A DNA stretch of 64,000 bases from Caballeronia fortuita (GCF_001544835.2 NZ_FCNX02000001.1:744001-808000), one strand, 5' to 3'. Numbered from the stretch's first letter, positions 17,071-27,959 are shown. The notes: generated by a model from the letters alone, not told the origin. Translations and numbers: made by a program.

Positions 17071-17901
17071 TCATCCGATCACGCGATGCCGGTACGCCGG
17101 CAAGCTCTGCCGCACGGAGGCGATGCGCTGCGCATCGATGCCGCCCGCCACGACGCCCATGCCCTCATCGTTCACCGCGACGATCTCGCCCCACGGATCG
17201 ATTAGCATGCTGTGGCCCCACGTGCGCCGTCCGTTCTCGTGCTTGCCGCCTTGCGCCGCCGCCAGCACGTAGCACTGATTTTCGACGGCGCGCGCCTTGA
17301 GCAAGGTTTTCCAGTGCGCGTTGCCGGTCGTGTACGTGAACGCGGACGGCACGACCATCAGCGCGCAATCGCCGAGCTTTCGATACAACTCGGGAAAGCG
17401 CAGGTCATAGCACACCGACAATCCCACGCGCCCGAACGGCGCGTCGAAGGTCCGCACTTCGGCGCCGGGGCAGATGGTGCGCGCTTCGTCGAACGATTCT
17501 TCGCCCTTCTCGAAATTGAACAGATGAATCTTGTCGTAACGCGCGACCTGCTTGCCGGCCGGATCGAAGACGAGCGTGGTGTTGAGCACACGGTTCGGTT
17601 CCGGCGATTGCAAAGGCAGCGTCCCGCCGATGATCCACACGCGATGTTCGCGCGCCGCATCGGACAAAAATTGCTGGATGGGGCCGTCGCCTAGCGTTTC
17701 GCGGATCGAGAGCTTGTCGGTGTCCTTGAAGCCCATGAAGCAGAAATATTCGGGCAGGAGCATCAGTTGCGCGCCGCCGCGCGCGGCCTCGGCGATGAGC
17801 CTTCCAGCGTCCGCGAGATTGCGCTCGCGATCCGGCGTGCTGACCATCTGCAGCGCGGCGACCTGAAACGGCGCCGCGCTTTCGCTCGATCTTTCGCTCA
17901 T
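17071..17901 (-). CDS. Carbon-nitrogen hydrolase of the Nit/omega-amidase branch
   Basis: This is a cytoplasmic amidase of the nitrilase superfamily, 276 residues. The Glu-Lys-Cys catalytic triad is visible: Glu in LMLLPEYFCF, Lys in ARYDKIHLFNF, Cys in LSVCYDLRFPELYR. The sequence most resembles Nit1/YbeM-type enzymes, which hydrolyse deaminated glutathione, a metabolite-repair role. Omega-amidase activity is the alternative. It sits between yhdP and tldD on the minus strand, an order found in other Burkholderia relatives. Confidence 0.88.
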   Translation of the reverse strand: MSERSSESAAPFQVAALQMVSTPDRERNLADAGRLIAEAARGGAQLMLLPEYFCFMGFKDTDKLSIRETLGDGPIQQFLSDAAREHRVWIIGGTLPLQSPEPNRVLNTTLVFDPAGKQVARYDKIHLFNFEKGEESFDEARTICPGAEVRTFDAPFGRVGLSVCYDLRFPELYRKLGDCALMVVPSAFTYTTGNAHWKTLLKARAVENQCYVLAAAQGGKHENGRRTWGHSMLIDPWGEIVAVNDEGMGVVAGGIDAQRIASVRQSLPAYRHRVIG

Positions 17902-17956
17902 GTCTTGAGTGCGCTGTCGAAAAAGGGGAGAAAACAGCGCCGCCGAACGCCCGTTT

Positions 17957-20900
17957 TCAGCGGGCAGCGGCCGGAGCCACGGCGGCGGCGGGTGTTTCGA
18001 TCTTACCCTGATCGCCCTTGAGACGCTGGACGACAGGTTTGCTCCACGAACCCGTGATCGAATAGTCGATCGCGAACGCCTTCTGGATCGATGCCGACAG
18101 CGCGATATCCGCGGCGAGCACGCCCAGGCCGAGCAGCGGATTGATCACCGCCGCGCCGATCGCCGCCGCGCCCGCGCCGACCGTCGGGATCACTTTGACG
18201 CGCAGATCCTGCGTCTGCTTCGGCATATCGACGATGCCGCGCATCTGCACGCGCGCGGGCGACGTGACCATCAGGAAATCGTCCGTGCGGCTGATGCCGT
18301 CGACGATCTTCGCATTGCCCGTGATCTTCTCGAACGGCAGCCCCTTGCCGACGACATCCTCGAAATGCAGCGTCAGCAGGTTCGCGAGACTGCGCAGGCT
18401 GAAGATGCCAAGCCACTTCGCCGCGCCCGGCGCGCGCAGGATTTGCCCGTGACGCAGATCGACGGCGACGTTGCCATCGAGCGTGTTCACGTCGAGGGTC
18501 GCCGGGCTGCCGTTCCAGCCCGCGTGTCCGGCGATCGTGCCGTTGCCCGCGTTGACCACGTGCGGCGCGCCGAAGCGGTCGGTCAACTGGCCGATGTTCT
18601 TCACATCGACCTTGAAGTCGACCGACGTGCGGCGGGCAGCGGCGTCGTCCGTAATGCCCGGCGGCGTGCCCGGCAACGTGCGCCACGTCGCGTTCGCGGT
18701 GAGTGTCGCGTCGGGGTTTGCGAGTTCGAGCTTGTCGAGCGTCCAGATCGGCTCGTCGGCGACTACTTCGTTGTGCGCGTCGACTTCGAGCCGTCCGAGA
18801 CCGTGTCCGCGAAACACAAGTTCGTTCACGATGAGATCGATCGTCGGCATGTTGCGCGGCGGTTTGCGGACCATCGGAGCGGTGGATTCGCCGCCCGTCT
18901 TCTCCGGAATCACGACCTTCGCGAAGCGCGCCTGCAATGCGCCGGGGCTGTCGCGGGTTGCGCCCGGCGTCCACGCGACATCGCCGGAAAGCTGATCCGA
19001 CGCGATGTTCGCCTGCCACTTGCGTCCCGACTCGTTCGCGCGAATCTCGACGTTTTCCCAGCGCCGGTCGAGCAGCTTGAGTGTCGTGAAGTGGATGTCG
19101 GCGCGCGTCGGGATGAACTGTCGGACGTTCTCGCTCATCGGCGGGCGCGGGGCGTCGGCGGCGACTGCGGCGGCGGCGGACGGCTCGGGCGTGGCGGCGG
19201 CGATGTCGGCGAGCGTCTTGCGCCAGGCGTCGGCGTCGAGTTCGTTGAGATTGGCGGCGGCGCTCACGCCGTCGGCCGGCAAATCCGCCGGCTTGTTCAC
19301 GCCGATCGCACCGCGCACGACTTTGAGGCGCGCGCGCATGTTCATCGGTTCGGCGGCGTTCTGCGGATCGATCTTCACCTGAGCACGGCCGATCTGCTGA
19401 AACACGTAATGCGCCGCGACCGGCCCGAAACTCAGCTTCGCGTCGTGCAGATCCGGCGCGCCGGCCGAAGGCGCGAACGTGAACGAGAAGGGCATCGGCG
19501 TGCCTTGCGCCTTGCCGAACGGCGCCGGCAGGTCGATCCCGAGTCCCGTCAGGTCCGAGCTTGCCTGCACGTTCGGCAGCGCGTTCTTCACGCCGCGCAC
19601 GTGCAGCTCGTAAGGCGCCGTGCCGTCGATGCGCTTCATGAACGCCGCGACCTGCGGCGTGATGCGCCGGTTCAGGCGCGTGGCGGCGTCCGCGCCGATG
19701 CGCCCGTTCACGTCGACCGCATAGCTGCCGTCGGCTTGCACGCCGCCTTTCGCGCGTACGTCGCCGCCGAGAAGCTGCGCGGAAAGTCCGTCGAGCGTGA
19801 CGGTTTTCGCGGCGAAGTCGGCGCGGCCGCGCAGATGCGTGAGCGGCGGCAGATTGCTGTACGCGACTTCGTTGTCCGCGAAGGTGATCGAGCCTTTGTA
19901 CTCGGGCTTGAGCGGCGGCTGCGGCGGGGGCGGGCGGTAACGCGGGATGCCGAGCGTGAGCGCGAGATCGGCGTTGCCCTTCGCATCGATCTTGCGCGTC
20001 GCGTGCTTCGCCATCAGGCCGAGCGAGCTGTCGTCGACGTATTGCAGCATGTCGGCGAGGGGGCCGCGCGCCTTTCCGTCGATCCACAGCTTCGTCTCGC
20101 GATTGCCCGTATCGTCGATGCGTCCGACGACCTTCGACACCTTCACGCCGCGGTAATGCCCTTTGTCGACATCGAAGCCCAGCTTGTTCTGCGCGAGGGT
20201 GAACGTGCCGTCGATGCCCTCGAACGCCGGCCAGAAGTTCGGCAGGCCGTTGGCCATCTTGCGCGGCGGGAAAGGCGTCGGATCGAACTTGCCGCCGGTG
20301 AACGGCGCCTCGATGCGGAAGATGCCCGCGTCGGGAAACTTCGCGTAGGGGAAGCGCGTGAGATCCCCGTGCACTTCGATCGTCCCGTTTCTCGCGACGC
20401 CCGCCTGCAGCGCGTGGCCGAGATAGACGCGCACGCGCTCGTTGAGACTCGTCGGCAGATAGCGCACGAGGCTCGTCACCTTCAGATGCGCGACCTTCGC
20501 CTTCAGATCGAGATTGCCGCGCCCGTGGCCCTGATTCCAGTAATCGGCGGTGACTTCGCCTTCGGCATCGGCGTTCTTCACGCGCAAGGTGTCGAGATGG
20601 ATCGTGAACGCGCGGCGCAATTCGCCAGGCGCGATCGCATCGGCGACGTTCCAGCGCGCATTGCCCTTGAGCGAATCGAAGGTGAGACGCGGATCGTCGA
20701 ACGCGCCCGGAATGATGACGGCCACGTTCTTCGTGTCGATGACGATGTTGCCTTCCTTCTCGTTCGCATCGACGCGCCCCCACAGATTCTCGACGCCCGG
20801 AATGCCCGCGCGCGGATGATTGTTGATCGTGAGACCGGGCGGCGGCTCCTGCGCCTGCACGCTCAGACCTTCGAGGTCGCCCTTGAACGCGTAACGCACG

Positions 20901-22243
20901 AGCGGCGCGTCGCCTTTCTTGCGCTGTGCCTGCGCTTCTTCCTCGGTCTTCGGCGCGGCGCGCTCGGTGAAGATCGTGTAGTTCGACACCTGGCCGCGCG
21001 GATTGAAGCGCACGAGTTCGTTCAGCACTTTCGCGGGCACCGGCAGCGCGCGCGCGAATTCCGCGAGGATGCCGATATCGACCGTATCGCCGGTAAGCCG
21101 CACGAGTTGTCCCTTGCCGACGCCCGGCGGGCGATACGTGGCCGTCAGCGAGCGCGACACGAGCAGGCGCGCGACCGGCGTGCCGTCGTCGAGCGGCGTC
21201 TGGCCGAGTTCCGCGTGCAGGTCGCTCAGGTCGAGCGTGTATTCCGTGTCTTGGCGCTCGACGCTCCAGCCGAAACGCGCGATCGGCAGATCGAGACGCG
21301 GCTGTGTCGCGCGCACGCGCAGCGCGACGTTCGCGCCGGTCAGCTCGCCGGTCGCGTTCTGCAACTGACCGCCCGCGAAGTTCAACCAGATCTGATTGTT
21401 GATGCGGCCGGTGTACAACTGAAACGGCAGCTTGACGTAGCGCGCGAGCATCGGCAGGTCGACGGGGCCGGTCGACAGATAGAGGCGGCCGGTCCAGTTC
21501 GCGGGCGCGCCCATCGCGGAGAACGGCTGATGACGGAAGTCCGCGCGGAAGTCGAGCGGGCCGTGCAGCACGTCGCCGTCGGCGGGCGCCTTGAGCGCGA
21601 GCCGATGACGCGTGCCGTCGTTGATGATCGCGAGATGCAGGCGCTTGAACGCAATCTCGGGCGCGGCGCGTTGCGCGTCGCGCCAGCGCAGCGTGCCGTC
21701 GCGCAGAAGAATGTTGTCCTGACCGAGCAGCCAGGTCGTGAACGCGTTCGAGCCGGTGCGATGCGCGGGAATCGGCACGCCCGCGACCGAGAGCGCGCCG
21801 TCGGCATTACGCGCGACGATGACGTCGGGACCGTCGACGGTCAGGTCCGCGAGCTTGGGCCGCAGATGCAGCAGCGACGCCCAAGCGATGCTCGCGCTCG
21901 CGTGCGGCACGGCGAGGCCGGGCGAACCGTCGGCGGCATCGATGCGCAGGTTGTCGATATCGAGCGTGGGCGACAGCCCGGACCATCGCGCCGAAATCCT
22001 GCCGATGCGCAATTGCGCGTGAATCTGCGATGAGACGAGTTGCTCGATGCGCGGCCGGAACGAATCGACCTGCGGCATGACGATGTAGCGCAGGCCCACG
22101 TAAATGCCGGCCACCAGAAAATACGCGATGGCCGCAATGACGAGAACGACTTTGAAGACGCGTGACAGCACGCGCTCGGCGTTGCCGCTGGGCCTGGCTT
22201 GTCCAACTTCGGTCGGGTCGACGGATCGTCTGCTGTCGGACAT
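17957..22243 (-). CDS. yhdP: YhdP-family giant AsmA-like envelope protein
   Basis: At 1428 residues this is the longest gene in the window. After a polar N-terminus there is one membrane helix (about residues 30-52, VVLVIAAIAYFLVAGIYVGL). A very long periplasmic region follows with repeated beta-rich segments (DUF3971 and AsmA-type). The C-terminal AsmA_2 region contains GNVAVDLRHGQILRAPGAAKWLGIF and VINPLLGLGVLAADIALS. YhdP proteins bridge inner and outer membranes and move phospholipids outward. ATG 22243 is chosen because it places the membrane helix near the N-terminus; longer in-frame starts exist. It diverges from glnE. Confidence 0.93.
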   Translation of the reverse strand: MSDSRRSVDPTEVGQARPSGNAERVLSRVFKVVLVIAAIAYFLVAGIYVGLRYIVMPQVDSFRPRIEQLVSSQIHAQLRIGRISARWSGLSPTLDIDNLRIDAADGSPGLAVPHASASIAWASLLHLRPKLADLTVDGPDVIVARNADGALSVAGVPIPAHRTGSNAFTTWLLGQDNILLRDGTLRWRDAQRAAPEIAFKRLHLAIINDGTRHRLALKAPADGDVLHGPLDFRADFRHQPFSAMGAPANWTGRLYLSTGPVDLPMLARYVKLPFQLYTGRINNQIWLNFAGGQLQNATGELTGANVALRVRATQPRLDLPIARFGWSVERQDTEYTLDLSDLHAELGQTPLDDGTPVARLLVSRSLTATYRPPGVGKGQLVRLTGDTVDIGILAEFARALPVPAKVLNELVRFNPRGQVSNYTIFTERAAPKTEEEAQAQRKKGDAPLVRYAFKGDLEGLSVQAQEPPPGLTINNHPRAGIPGVENLWGRVDANEKEGNIVIDTKNVAVIIPGAFDDPRLTFDSLKGNARWNVADAIAPGELRRAFTIHLDTLRVKNADAEGEVTADYWNQGHGRGNLDLKAKVAHLKVTSLVRYLPTSLNERVRVYLGHALQAGVARNGTIEVHGDLTRFPYAKFPDAGIFRIEAPFTGGKFDPTPFPPRKMANGLPNFWPAFEGIDGTFTLAQNKLGFDVDKGHYRGVKVSKVVGRIDDTGNRETKLWIDGKARGPLADMLQYVDDSSLGLMAKHATRKIDAKGNADLALTLGIPRYRPPPPQPPLKPEYKGSITFADNEVAYSNLPPLTHLRGRADFAAKTVTLDGLSAQLLGGDVRAKGGVQADGSYAVDVNGRIGADAATRLNRRITPQVAAFMKRIDGTAPYELHVRGVKNALPNVQASSDLTGLGIDLPAPFGKAQGTPMPFSFTFAPSAGAPDLHDAKLSFGPVAAHYVFQQIGRAQVKIDPQNAAEPMNMRARLKVVRGAIGVNKPADLPADGVSAAANLNELDADAWRKTLADIAAATPEPSAAAAVAADAPRPPMSENVRQFIPTRADIHFTTLKLLDRRWENVEIRANESGRKWQANIASDQLSGDVAWTPGATRDSPGALQARFAKVVIPEKTGGESTAPMVRKPPRNMPTIDLIVNELVFRGHGLGRLEVDAHNEVVADEPIWTLDKLELANPDATLTANATWRTLPGTPPGITDDAAARRTSVDFKVDVKNIGQLTDRFGAPHVVNAGNGTIAGHAGWNGSPATLDVNTLDGNVAVDLRHGQILRAPGAAKWLGIFSLRSLANLLTLHFEDVVGKGLPFEKITGNAKIVDGISRTDDFLMVTSPARVQMRGIVDMPKQTQDLRVKVIPTVGAGAAAIGAAVINPLLGLGVLAADIALSASIQKAFAIDYSITGSWSKPVVQRLKGDQGKIETPAAAVAPAAAR

Positions 22244-22425
22244 GCTGCTGCTGTTCGGCGATATGGTAGTTTTGCGTGTTTGACGCTGAAATGTAACACG
22301 GGCATTGCGGCGGCGGCCGCTGCCTGCGCACTCGTGGAAGCTCGCGAAAGCCGCGCCCGGCAAGACTCGCGGCGCGGCTTTCGGCGCAATGTCTTTCCGG
22401 AAGCAATGAGCGAACCCAACCATTC

Positions 22426-25224
22426 ATGACCGACGCCACTCTTCTCAGTTCCGATTATTCCAACTATGCGGCGCGCGCGTACGCGGCGCGTCCCGAACTG
22501 GCCTCAGGCGTCGCGCAGTGGGCGCGCTCGCGCATCACGCGCGAGTGGATCGAAGCACGGCTCGATGCGCTTTGCGCGCCGTGCGCCGAAAGCGGCGTGC
22601 TCGACGAAGCCGCGCTCAAGACCGCGCTGCGGCGTCTGCGCACCGAGGTGTTCTGCACGGTGATGGAGCGCGATCTCGCGGGCGCGGCCGATGTCGCTGA
22701 AGTCACCGGCGCGATGACCGATCTCGCAGAAGTCACCGTGCAGCGCGCGCTCGCGGTCCTGTCGGCGGATCTCGAGGCGCTCTTCGGCGAGCCGCGCGGG
22801 CCGGAAGGCGAGCGGCTGACGCTCGGCGTCGTCGGCATGGGCAAGCTCGGCGGGCGTGAGCTGAACGCATCGTCGGATATCGATCTGATCTTCGTGTATG
22901 AAGAAGACGGCGAGACGTCGGGCGGCACGCGCTCGGCGCTCACGACGCAGGAATTCTTCACACGGCTCGGCAAGCGGCTGATCGGCGCGCTCGCGGAAAT
23001 CACGCAGGACGGCTACGTGTTTCGCGTCGACATGCGGCTGCGCCCCAACGGCGATTCCGGCCCGCTCGTGTGCAGTCTCGGCATGCTCGAAGAGTATTTC
23101 TACGTGCAGGGCCGCGAGTGGGAGCGCTACGCGTGGATCAAGGGGCGGCTCGTTTCGGAGACGCACAGCGATTCGGCGAAGCGCCTCGCGAAGCAGCTCG
23201 AAGCCATCGCGACGCCGTTCATCTACCGGCGCTATCTCGATTACGGCGTGATCGCCGCGATCCGCTCGCTGCATCAGCAGATCCGGCAGGAAGCACGGCG
23301 GCGCGCGTCGATGCGTCCCGACAAGGCCGACGACATCAAACTCGGACGCGGCGGCATCCGCGAGATCGAGTTCAGCGCGCAAGTGTTCCAGTTGATCCGA
23401 GGCGGTCAGGCGGCGGATTTCCGCATTCGTCCGACGCTCGCCGTGCTCGAACGCGCCGCCGCACACGGCCTGCTCGCGCCCAATGTGTGCGAGGCGCTTT
23501 CCGCGGCGTATCTGTTCCTGCGCACGGTCGAGCATCGGCTGCAATATCGCAACGATGCCCAGACGCACGCGATGCCCGTCGCCGACGACGAGCGCGCGCT
23601 GCTCGCGAAGTCGCTCGGTTTCGCTGACTACGCCGCGCTGATGGACAAGCTCGACGCGCATCGCGAGTTCGTCGAGCAGCAGTTCGACGCGATTTTCGCC
23701 GACAAGGTGAACGGGCAGGGCGGCTGCGGCGTCGCGGACGATTCGGCAGCGTCGTGGATCTGGAGCAGCGCGCTCGCCGACGATTCCGCACGGGAAGAAC
23801 TCTTCGCGCGTCTCGCGGAACTCGGCTTCGCGGACCCCGCGCCGGTGCTTTCGCGGCTGACGGGCGTATGGAATTCGGCGCGCTATGCGGGCTTGCCGTC
23901 GCAGAGCCGCGAGCGTTTCGACATCGTCGCGCAGCGGGCGCTCGACGCGGTCCAGTCCGTCGATGCGCCGCGCCGCGCCGATACCATCGTGCGTCTTTTC
24001 GATCTGCTCGAAGCCATTGGCAAGCGCGGCGCCTATCTCGCGCTGCTGACCGAATATCCGGCGGCGTTGGACCGCGTGCTGTCGGTGCTGTCGGGATCGC
24101 GCTGGGCGGCGGGCTACCTGATCCGCCATCCGCAATTGCTGGATGAATTGCTCGATGACGAAGCCATCGCCAGTCCGTTCGACTGGGCCGCGTTCAAGCA
24201 CTCGCTGATCGCGCGGCTCGACGCGGCCGAAGACGCCGAACATCAGATGGACCTGCTGCGTCACGCGCATCAGGCCGAAGTGTTCCGCATTTTGCTGATC
24301 GATCTCGCCGGCCATCTGAGCGTCGAGCACGTGAGCGACCGTCTGTCCGAACTCGCCGACGCCGTGCTCGACGTGACCATCCAGACCGTGTGGAAGCAGT
24401 TTCCGAAGCGGCATTGCGAGACGCCGCGCTTCGCAGTCATCGCGTACGGGAAGCTCGGCGGCAAGGAGCTGGGTTACGCGTCGGACCTCGATCTCATCTT
24501 TCTGTATGACGATCCCGACGACGCCGCCTCCGACATCTACGCGATGTTCACGCGCCGCCTCATCACCTGGCTCACGTCGGCGACAGGCGCGGGCACCTTG
24601 TTCGATGTCGACCTGCGCTTGCGTCCGAACGGCGAGTCGGGCCTGCTCGTGACGGACCTCGCGTCGTTTCGCCGTTATCAGATCCGCGAAGGCGATGCCG
24701 CGAACACGGCGTGGGTCTGGGAGCATCAGGCGCTTTCGCGTGCGCGTTACAGCGCGGGCGATGCCCACATCGGCGCGCAGTTCGAGCAGATTCGCGCCGA
24801 CGTGCTCGTCATGGAACGCGACGCCGCCGCGCTCGCGCGCGAAATCGCGTCGATGCGTCAGCGCGTCGCCGACGGGCATCCGAATCGCAGCGATCTCTTC
24901 GACCTGAAGCACGATCGCGGCGGCATGGTCGATATCGAGTTCATCGTGCAGTACTGGGTGCTGCTGCACGCGCGCGAGCATCGCGAGTTCTTGCGCAACG
25001 CGGGCAATATCACGCTGCTGAAGATCGCGGCGAGAAGCGGGTTGATCGCCGAAGAAGAGGCCGATGCGATCGGCGCGGCGTACCGGCATTACCGCAAGCT
25101 GCAGCACACGCTGCGGCTCGACGGCATGGAAAAGGCGCGCGTCGATCCGGCCACGGTGCAAGCCGAACGCGACGCGGTGACAGCGTTGTGGGAGCGGGTG
25201 TTCGCAGTGGCGTCCGGCGCTTGA
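22426..25224 (+). CDS. glnE: Bifunctional glutamine synthetase adenylyltransferase/adenylyl-removing enzyme
   Basis: GlnE adds and removes AMP on glutamine synthetase in response to nitrogen status through PII. The protein is 932 residues. Two nucleotidyltransferase domains are visible: an N-terminal one (GMGKLGGRELNASSDIDLIF, about residue 140-160, adenylyl-removing) and a C-terminal one (YGKLGGKELGYASDLDLIF, about 673-692, adenylylating). Each is followed by its helical domain with FRVDMRLRPNG or FDVDLRLRPNGESG. ATG 22426 overlaps by ATGA the end of a 7-codon frame (22406-22429, MSEPNHS) that could couple translation. The 3' end stops 3 bases short of recN on the other strand. Confidence 0.96.
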   Translation: MTDATLLSSDYSNYAARAYAARPELASGVAQWARSRITREWIEARLDALCAPCAESGVLDEAALKTALRRLRTEVFCTVMERDLAGAADVAEVTGAMTDLAEVTVQRALAVLSADLEALFGEPRGPEGERLTLGVVGMGKLGGRELNASSDIDLIFVYEEDGETSGGTRSALTTQEFFTRLGKRLIGALAEITQDGYVFRVDMRLRPNGDSGPLVCSLGMLEEYFYVQGREWERYAWIKGRLVSETHSDSAKRLAKQLEAIATPFIYRRYLDYGVIAAIRSLHQQIRQEARRRASMRPDKADDIKLGRGGIREIEFSAQVFQLIRGGQAADFRIRPTLAVLERAAAHGLLAPNVCEALSAAYLFLRTVEHRLQYRNDAQTHAMPVADDERALLAKSLGFADYAALMDKLDAHREFVEQQFDAIFADKVNGQGGCGVADDSAASWIWSSALADDSAREELFARLAELGFADPAPVLSRLTGVWNSARYAGLPSQSRERFDIVAQRALDAVQSVDAPRRADTIVRLFDLLEAIGKRGAYLALLTEYPAALDRVLSVLSGSRWAAGYLIRHPQLLDELLDDEAIASPFDWAAFKHSLIARLDAAEDAEHQMDLLRHAHQAEVFRILLIDLAGHLSVEHVSDRLSELADAVLDVTIQTVWKQFPKRHCETPRFAVIAYGKLGGKELGYASDLDLIFLYDDPDDAASDIYAMFTRRLITWLTSATGAGTLFDVDLRLRPNGESGLLVTDLASFRRYQIREGDAANTAWVWEHQALSRARYSAGDAHIGAQFEQIRADVLVMERDAAALAREIASMRQRVADGHPNRSDLFDLKHDRGGMVDIEFIVQYWVLLHAREHREFLRNAGNITLLKIAARSGLIAEEEADAIGAAYRHYRKLQHTLRLDGMEKARVDPATVQAERDAVTALWERVFAVASGA

Positions 25225-25227
25225 GGA

Positions 25228-26880
25228 TCAGGCCGCCAGCATTTCCTTCGCGTGCTTGCGCGTGGTCGCGGTAATTTCGATGCCGCCGAGCATGCGCGCG
25301 ACCTCTTCCACACGCTTCGAACGATCGAGCTGCGTGACGGTGCTGACAGTGCCGCCAGCATCGTCGGACGATTTCGCCACCTGGAAGTGTTGATCGCCGC
25401 GCGCGGCAACTTGCGGCAAGTGCGTGACGCACAACACCTGACGGTCGCGCCCGAGCTGATGCAACAGCCGCCCGACCACTTCCGCGACGCCGCCGCCGAT
25501 GCCGGTGTCCACTTCGTCGAAGATCAGCGTGGGCGTCGGGCTCGCTGTGCTCGCGATCACGGCGAGCGCGAGGCTGATGCGCGCCAGTTCGCCGCCCGAC
25601 GCGACTTTCGCGAGCGGCCGCAGCGCGACGCCCGCGTGACCCGCGACGCGGAATTCGATCTGCTCCAGCCCGTTCGCGCCGCCTTCCGCGAGCGGCACGA
25701 GCGCGACTTCGAAGCTGCCGCCCGCCATCGACAATTCCTGCATGCCTTCGGTGACCGCTTTCGACAGATTTTTCGCGGCCTTCGCGCGCGCCTTCGACAA
25801 CGCTTTGGCCTGCGCGAGATAGTCGCTCTTTGCCTTTTCGGCGGCAGCGTTGAGCGCGTCGAGATCGGCGGCGGCGTCGAGATCGGCGAGCTGACGGCGG
25901 CGCGCTTCGTGTTCCTCGGGCAGCGTTTCGGGCTGAAGGCGGAACTTGCGCGCGGTCGAATGCAATTGATCCATGCGCCGTTCGACCTGCGCGAGCCGGT
26001 CCGGATCGAGCTCCAGCCGCTGCGCGTAATGCGACAGCGAGTACGACGCTTCCTGCAACTGAATCTCGGCCGGCTCGAGCGACGCGAGCACGTCGTTCAA
26101 TGCGGGATCGATATCGGCGAGGCTGCGCACCTTCGAGATGATGGCGCCGAGCTGCGAGATCATCGCTTCGTCGGATTCGGAGAGCGCGCCGAGCGCACCC
26201 TGCACGCCGTCGATGAGACTCGCGGAATGCGACAGCCGATGGTGCTCCGCGCTCACTTCTTCCCATTCGCCGGGCTGCGGCGCGAGCTTGTCGAATTCGC
26301 TCAGTTGCCATGCGAGACGCTCGCGTTCCAGTTGCAGTTCGCGGTCGCGGCTTTGCGCGGTCTCGACGGCCTGCTGCGCGTCGCGCATCGCACGCCACAG
26401 GCGATTCACCGTGGCGGCGGTATCGAGCAGTTGAGCGTGCGTGTCGAAGAGTTCGCGTTGTGCGTCCGGGCGCATCAGCAACTGATGCGCGTGCTGGCCG
26501 TGAATGTCGACGAGCATTTCGCCCACTTCGCGCAATTGCGCGAGCGTCGCGGGCGTGCCGTTGATGAACGCGCGCGAGCGGCCGTTCGAATCGATGACCC
26601 GGCGCAGCATGACCGAGTCGGTGTCCTGCGTGAGCGCGTGTTCCTCGAGCCATTGCACGACGAGCGGATGCGTCGAGAATTCGGCGGTGATGTCCGCGCG
26701 TGCCTGCGCCGCACGCACGACGTTCGCGTCGCCGCGCGCGCCGAGCGTGAGCGCAAGGGCGTCGATCAGGATCGACTTGCCCGCTCCGGTTTCACCCGAA
26801 AAGACCGTGAAGCCTGGATCGAAATCGATATCCAGCGTGGCGACGATGACGAAATCTCGAATCGAAAGATGACGGAGCAT
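25228..26880 (-). CDS. recN: DNA repair protein RecN
   Basis: This is an SMC-like ATPase that helps in repair of double-strand breaks. The protein is 550 residues. The Walker A GETGAGKS lies near residue 30, long coiled-coil arms occupy the middle, and the signature ASGGELARISLALAVI and Walker B TLIFDEVDTGIGG lie near the C-terminus. It lies 29 bases after nadK on the same strand, a common pairing. No LexA-type operator was recognised in front of nadK. Confidence 0.95.
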   Translation of the reverse strand: MLRHLSIRDFVIVATLDIDFDPGFTVFSGETGAGKSILIDALALTLGARGDANVVRAAQARADITAEFSTHPLVVQWLEEHALTQDTDSVMLRRVIDSNGRSRAFINGTPATLAQLREVGEMLVDIHGQHAHQLLMRPDAQRELFDTHAQLLDTAATVNRLWRAMRDAQQAVETAQSRDRELQLERERLAWQLSEFDKLAPQPGEWEEVSAEHHRLSHSASLIDGVQGALGALSESDEAMISQLGAIISKVRSLADIDPALNDVLASLEPAEIQLQEASYSLSHYAQRLELDPDRLAQVERRMDQLHSTARKFRLQPETLPEEHEARRRQLADLDAAADLDALNAAAEKAKSDYLAQAKALSKARAKAAKNLSKAVTEGMQELSMAGGSFEVALVPLAEGGANGLEQIEFRVAGHAGVALRPLAKVASGGELARISLALAVIASTASPTPTLIFDEVDTGIGGGVAEVVGRLLHQLGRDRQVLCVTHLPQVAARGDQHFQVAKSSDDAGGTVSTVTQLDRSKRVEEVARMLGGIEITATTRKHAKEMLAA

Positions 26881-26909
26881 GGACGCTTCGGGAAGGAAGT
26901 TCTGGCGGA

Positions 26910-27806
26910 TCAGAGAGCGGACGAATCCTGCGACGGATGTTCGTTCCAGTGCAGCTTCTTGCGCAGCGTGGCATACGTGCTGTAGCCGACCGGATGCAGC
27001 ACCGGCACCGTGTGCTTCGAACGCCGCACTTCGATTGCGTCGTTCAGTTCGACAGCGGTGAACGACTGCATGTCGAAGTTCACGTTGACGTCGCGCCCGC
27101 CGATGATCTGAATGGTCACCTTCGAATCGTCGGGCAGCACGATAGGCCGGTTCGACAGCGAATGCGGCGCGATCGGCACGAGCACGAAGCCCTGAAGCTG
27201 CGGATGAAGGATCGGCCCCGCCGACGACAGCGCATACGCGGTCGAGCCGGTCGGCGTTGCGACGATCAGTCCGTCCGAACGTTGGTTGTACATGAAGTGG
27301 CCGTCCACCGACACGCGCAGTTCCGCCATGCCGGAGAAGCCGCTGCGATTCACCACGACGTCGTTGAACGCGAGCGCGTGGTAGATCGGCTTGTCGTTAC
27401 GCACGATGCGCGCTTCGAGCAGGCTGCGCTCCTCGCGCTCGAACTGGCCGGCGAGCATTTGCGGGACGATTTCCTGCATCGCCTTGAGCGGGATGTCGGT
27501 GATGAAGCCGAGCCGGCCGTGATTCACGCCGATGAGCGGCGTCTTGTACGGCGCGAGTTGCCGGCCGATGCCGAGCATGGTGCCGTCGCCGCCGAGCACG
27601 ATCGCGACGTCCGCGCGCGCGCCCATCTCCGCGATGGAAAGCGCGGGAAATTCCGTCACGCCGACGTCTTTCGCGGTGCCCGCCTCGAACACGACCTCGA
27701 AGCCCTGTTCTGCGAGCAGACCGGCGAGCGATCTCAGCGGCGCCTCGATGCCCGGCGTGTTGGTGCGCCCGACGAGGGCAACGGTCTTGAATTGGCCAAT
27801 TTCCAT
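26910..27806 (-). CDS. nadK: NAD kinase
   Basis: The enzyme phosphorylates NAD to NADP, the only de novo source of NADP. The protein is 298 residues. The GGDGT motif occurs in [16 protein letters not shown], with the following [13 protein letters not shown] and the conserved [16 protein letters not shown] block. It is divergent from hrcA and upstream of recN, the same neighbourhood as in many beta- and gammaproteobacteria. Confidence 0.96.
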   Translation of the reverse strand: MEIGQFKTVALVGRTNTPGIEAPLRSLAGLLAEQGFEVVFEAGTAKDVGVTEFPALSIAEMGARADVAIVLGGDGTMLGIGRQLAPYKTPLIGVNHGRLGFITDIPLKAMQEIVPQMLAGQFEREERSLLEARIVRNDKPIYHALAFNDVVVNRSGFSGMAELRVSVDGHFMYNQRSDGLIVATPTGSTAYALSSAGPILHPQLQGFVLVPIAPHSLSNRPIVLPDDSKVTIQIIGGRDVNVNFDMQSFTAVELNDAIEVRRSKHTVPVLHPVGYSTYATLRKKLHWNEHPSQDSSAL

Positions 27807-27959
27807 GCCGGCATTACACCATAGTCAGAGAGCGAAAAGAACCGTGGACGAAGGCCGCCGGGCGTGCCCGCCGTTTCTCGCTAGAATGGAGCGAACGTTG
27901 AACGAGAGACCGCACGGCGCGGCTCGCCGCCATCCGACACGTTGAGCTAAAATTTCCCC

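Noticed and set aside
17909..22033. Very long open frame (about 1370 codons) on the plus strand opposite yhdP
   Set aside because: It is an Arg/Ala/His-rich antisense shadow produced by high GC third positions; yhdP has a coherent membrane helix and AsmA-type domains.
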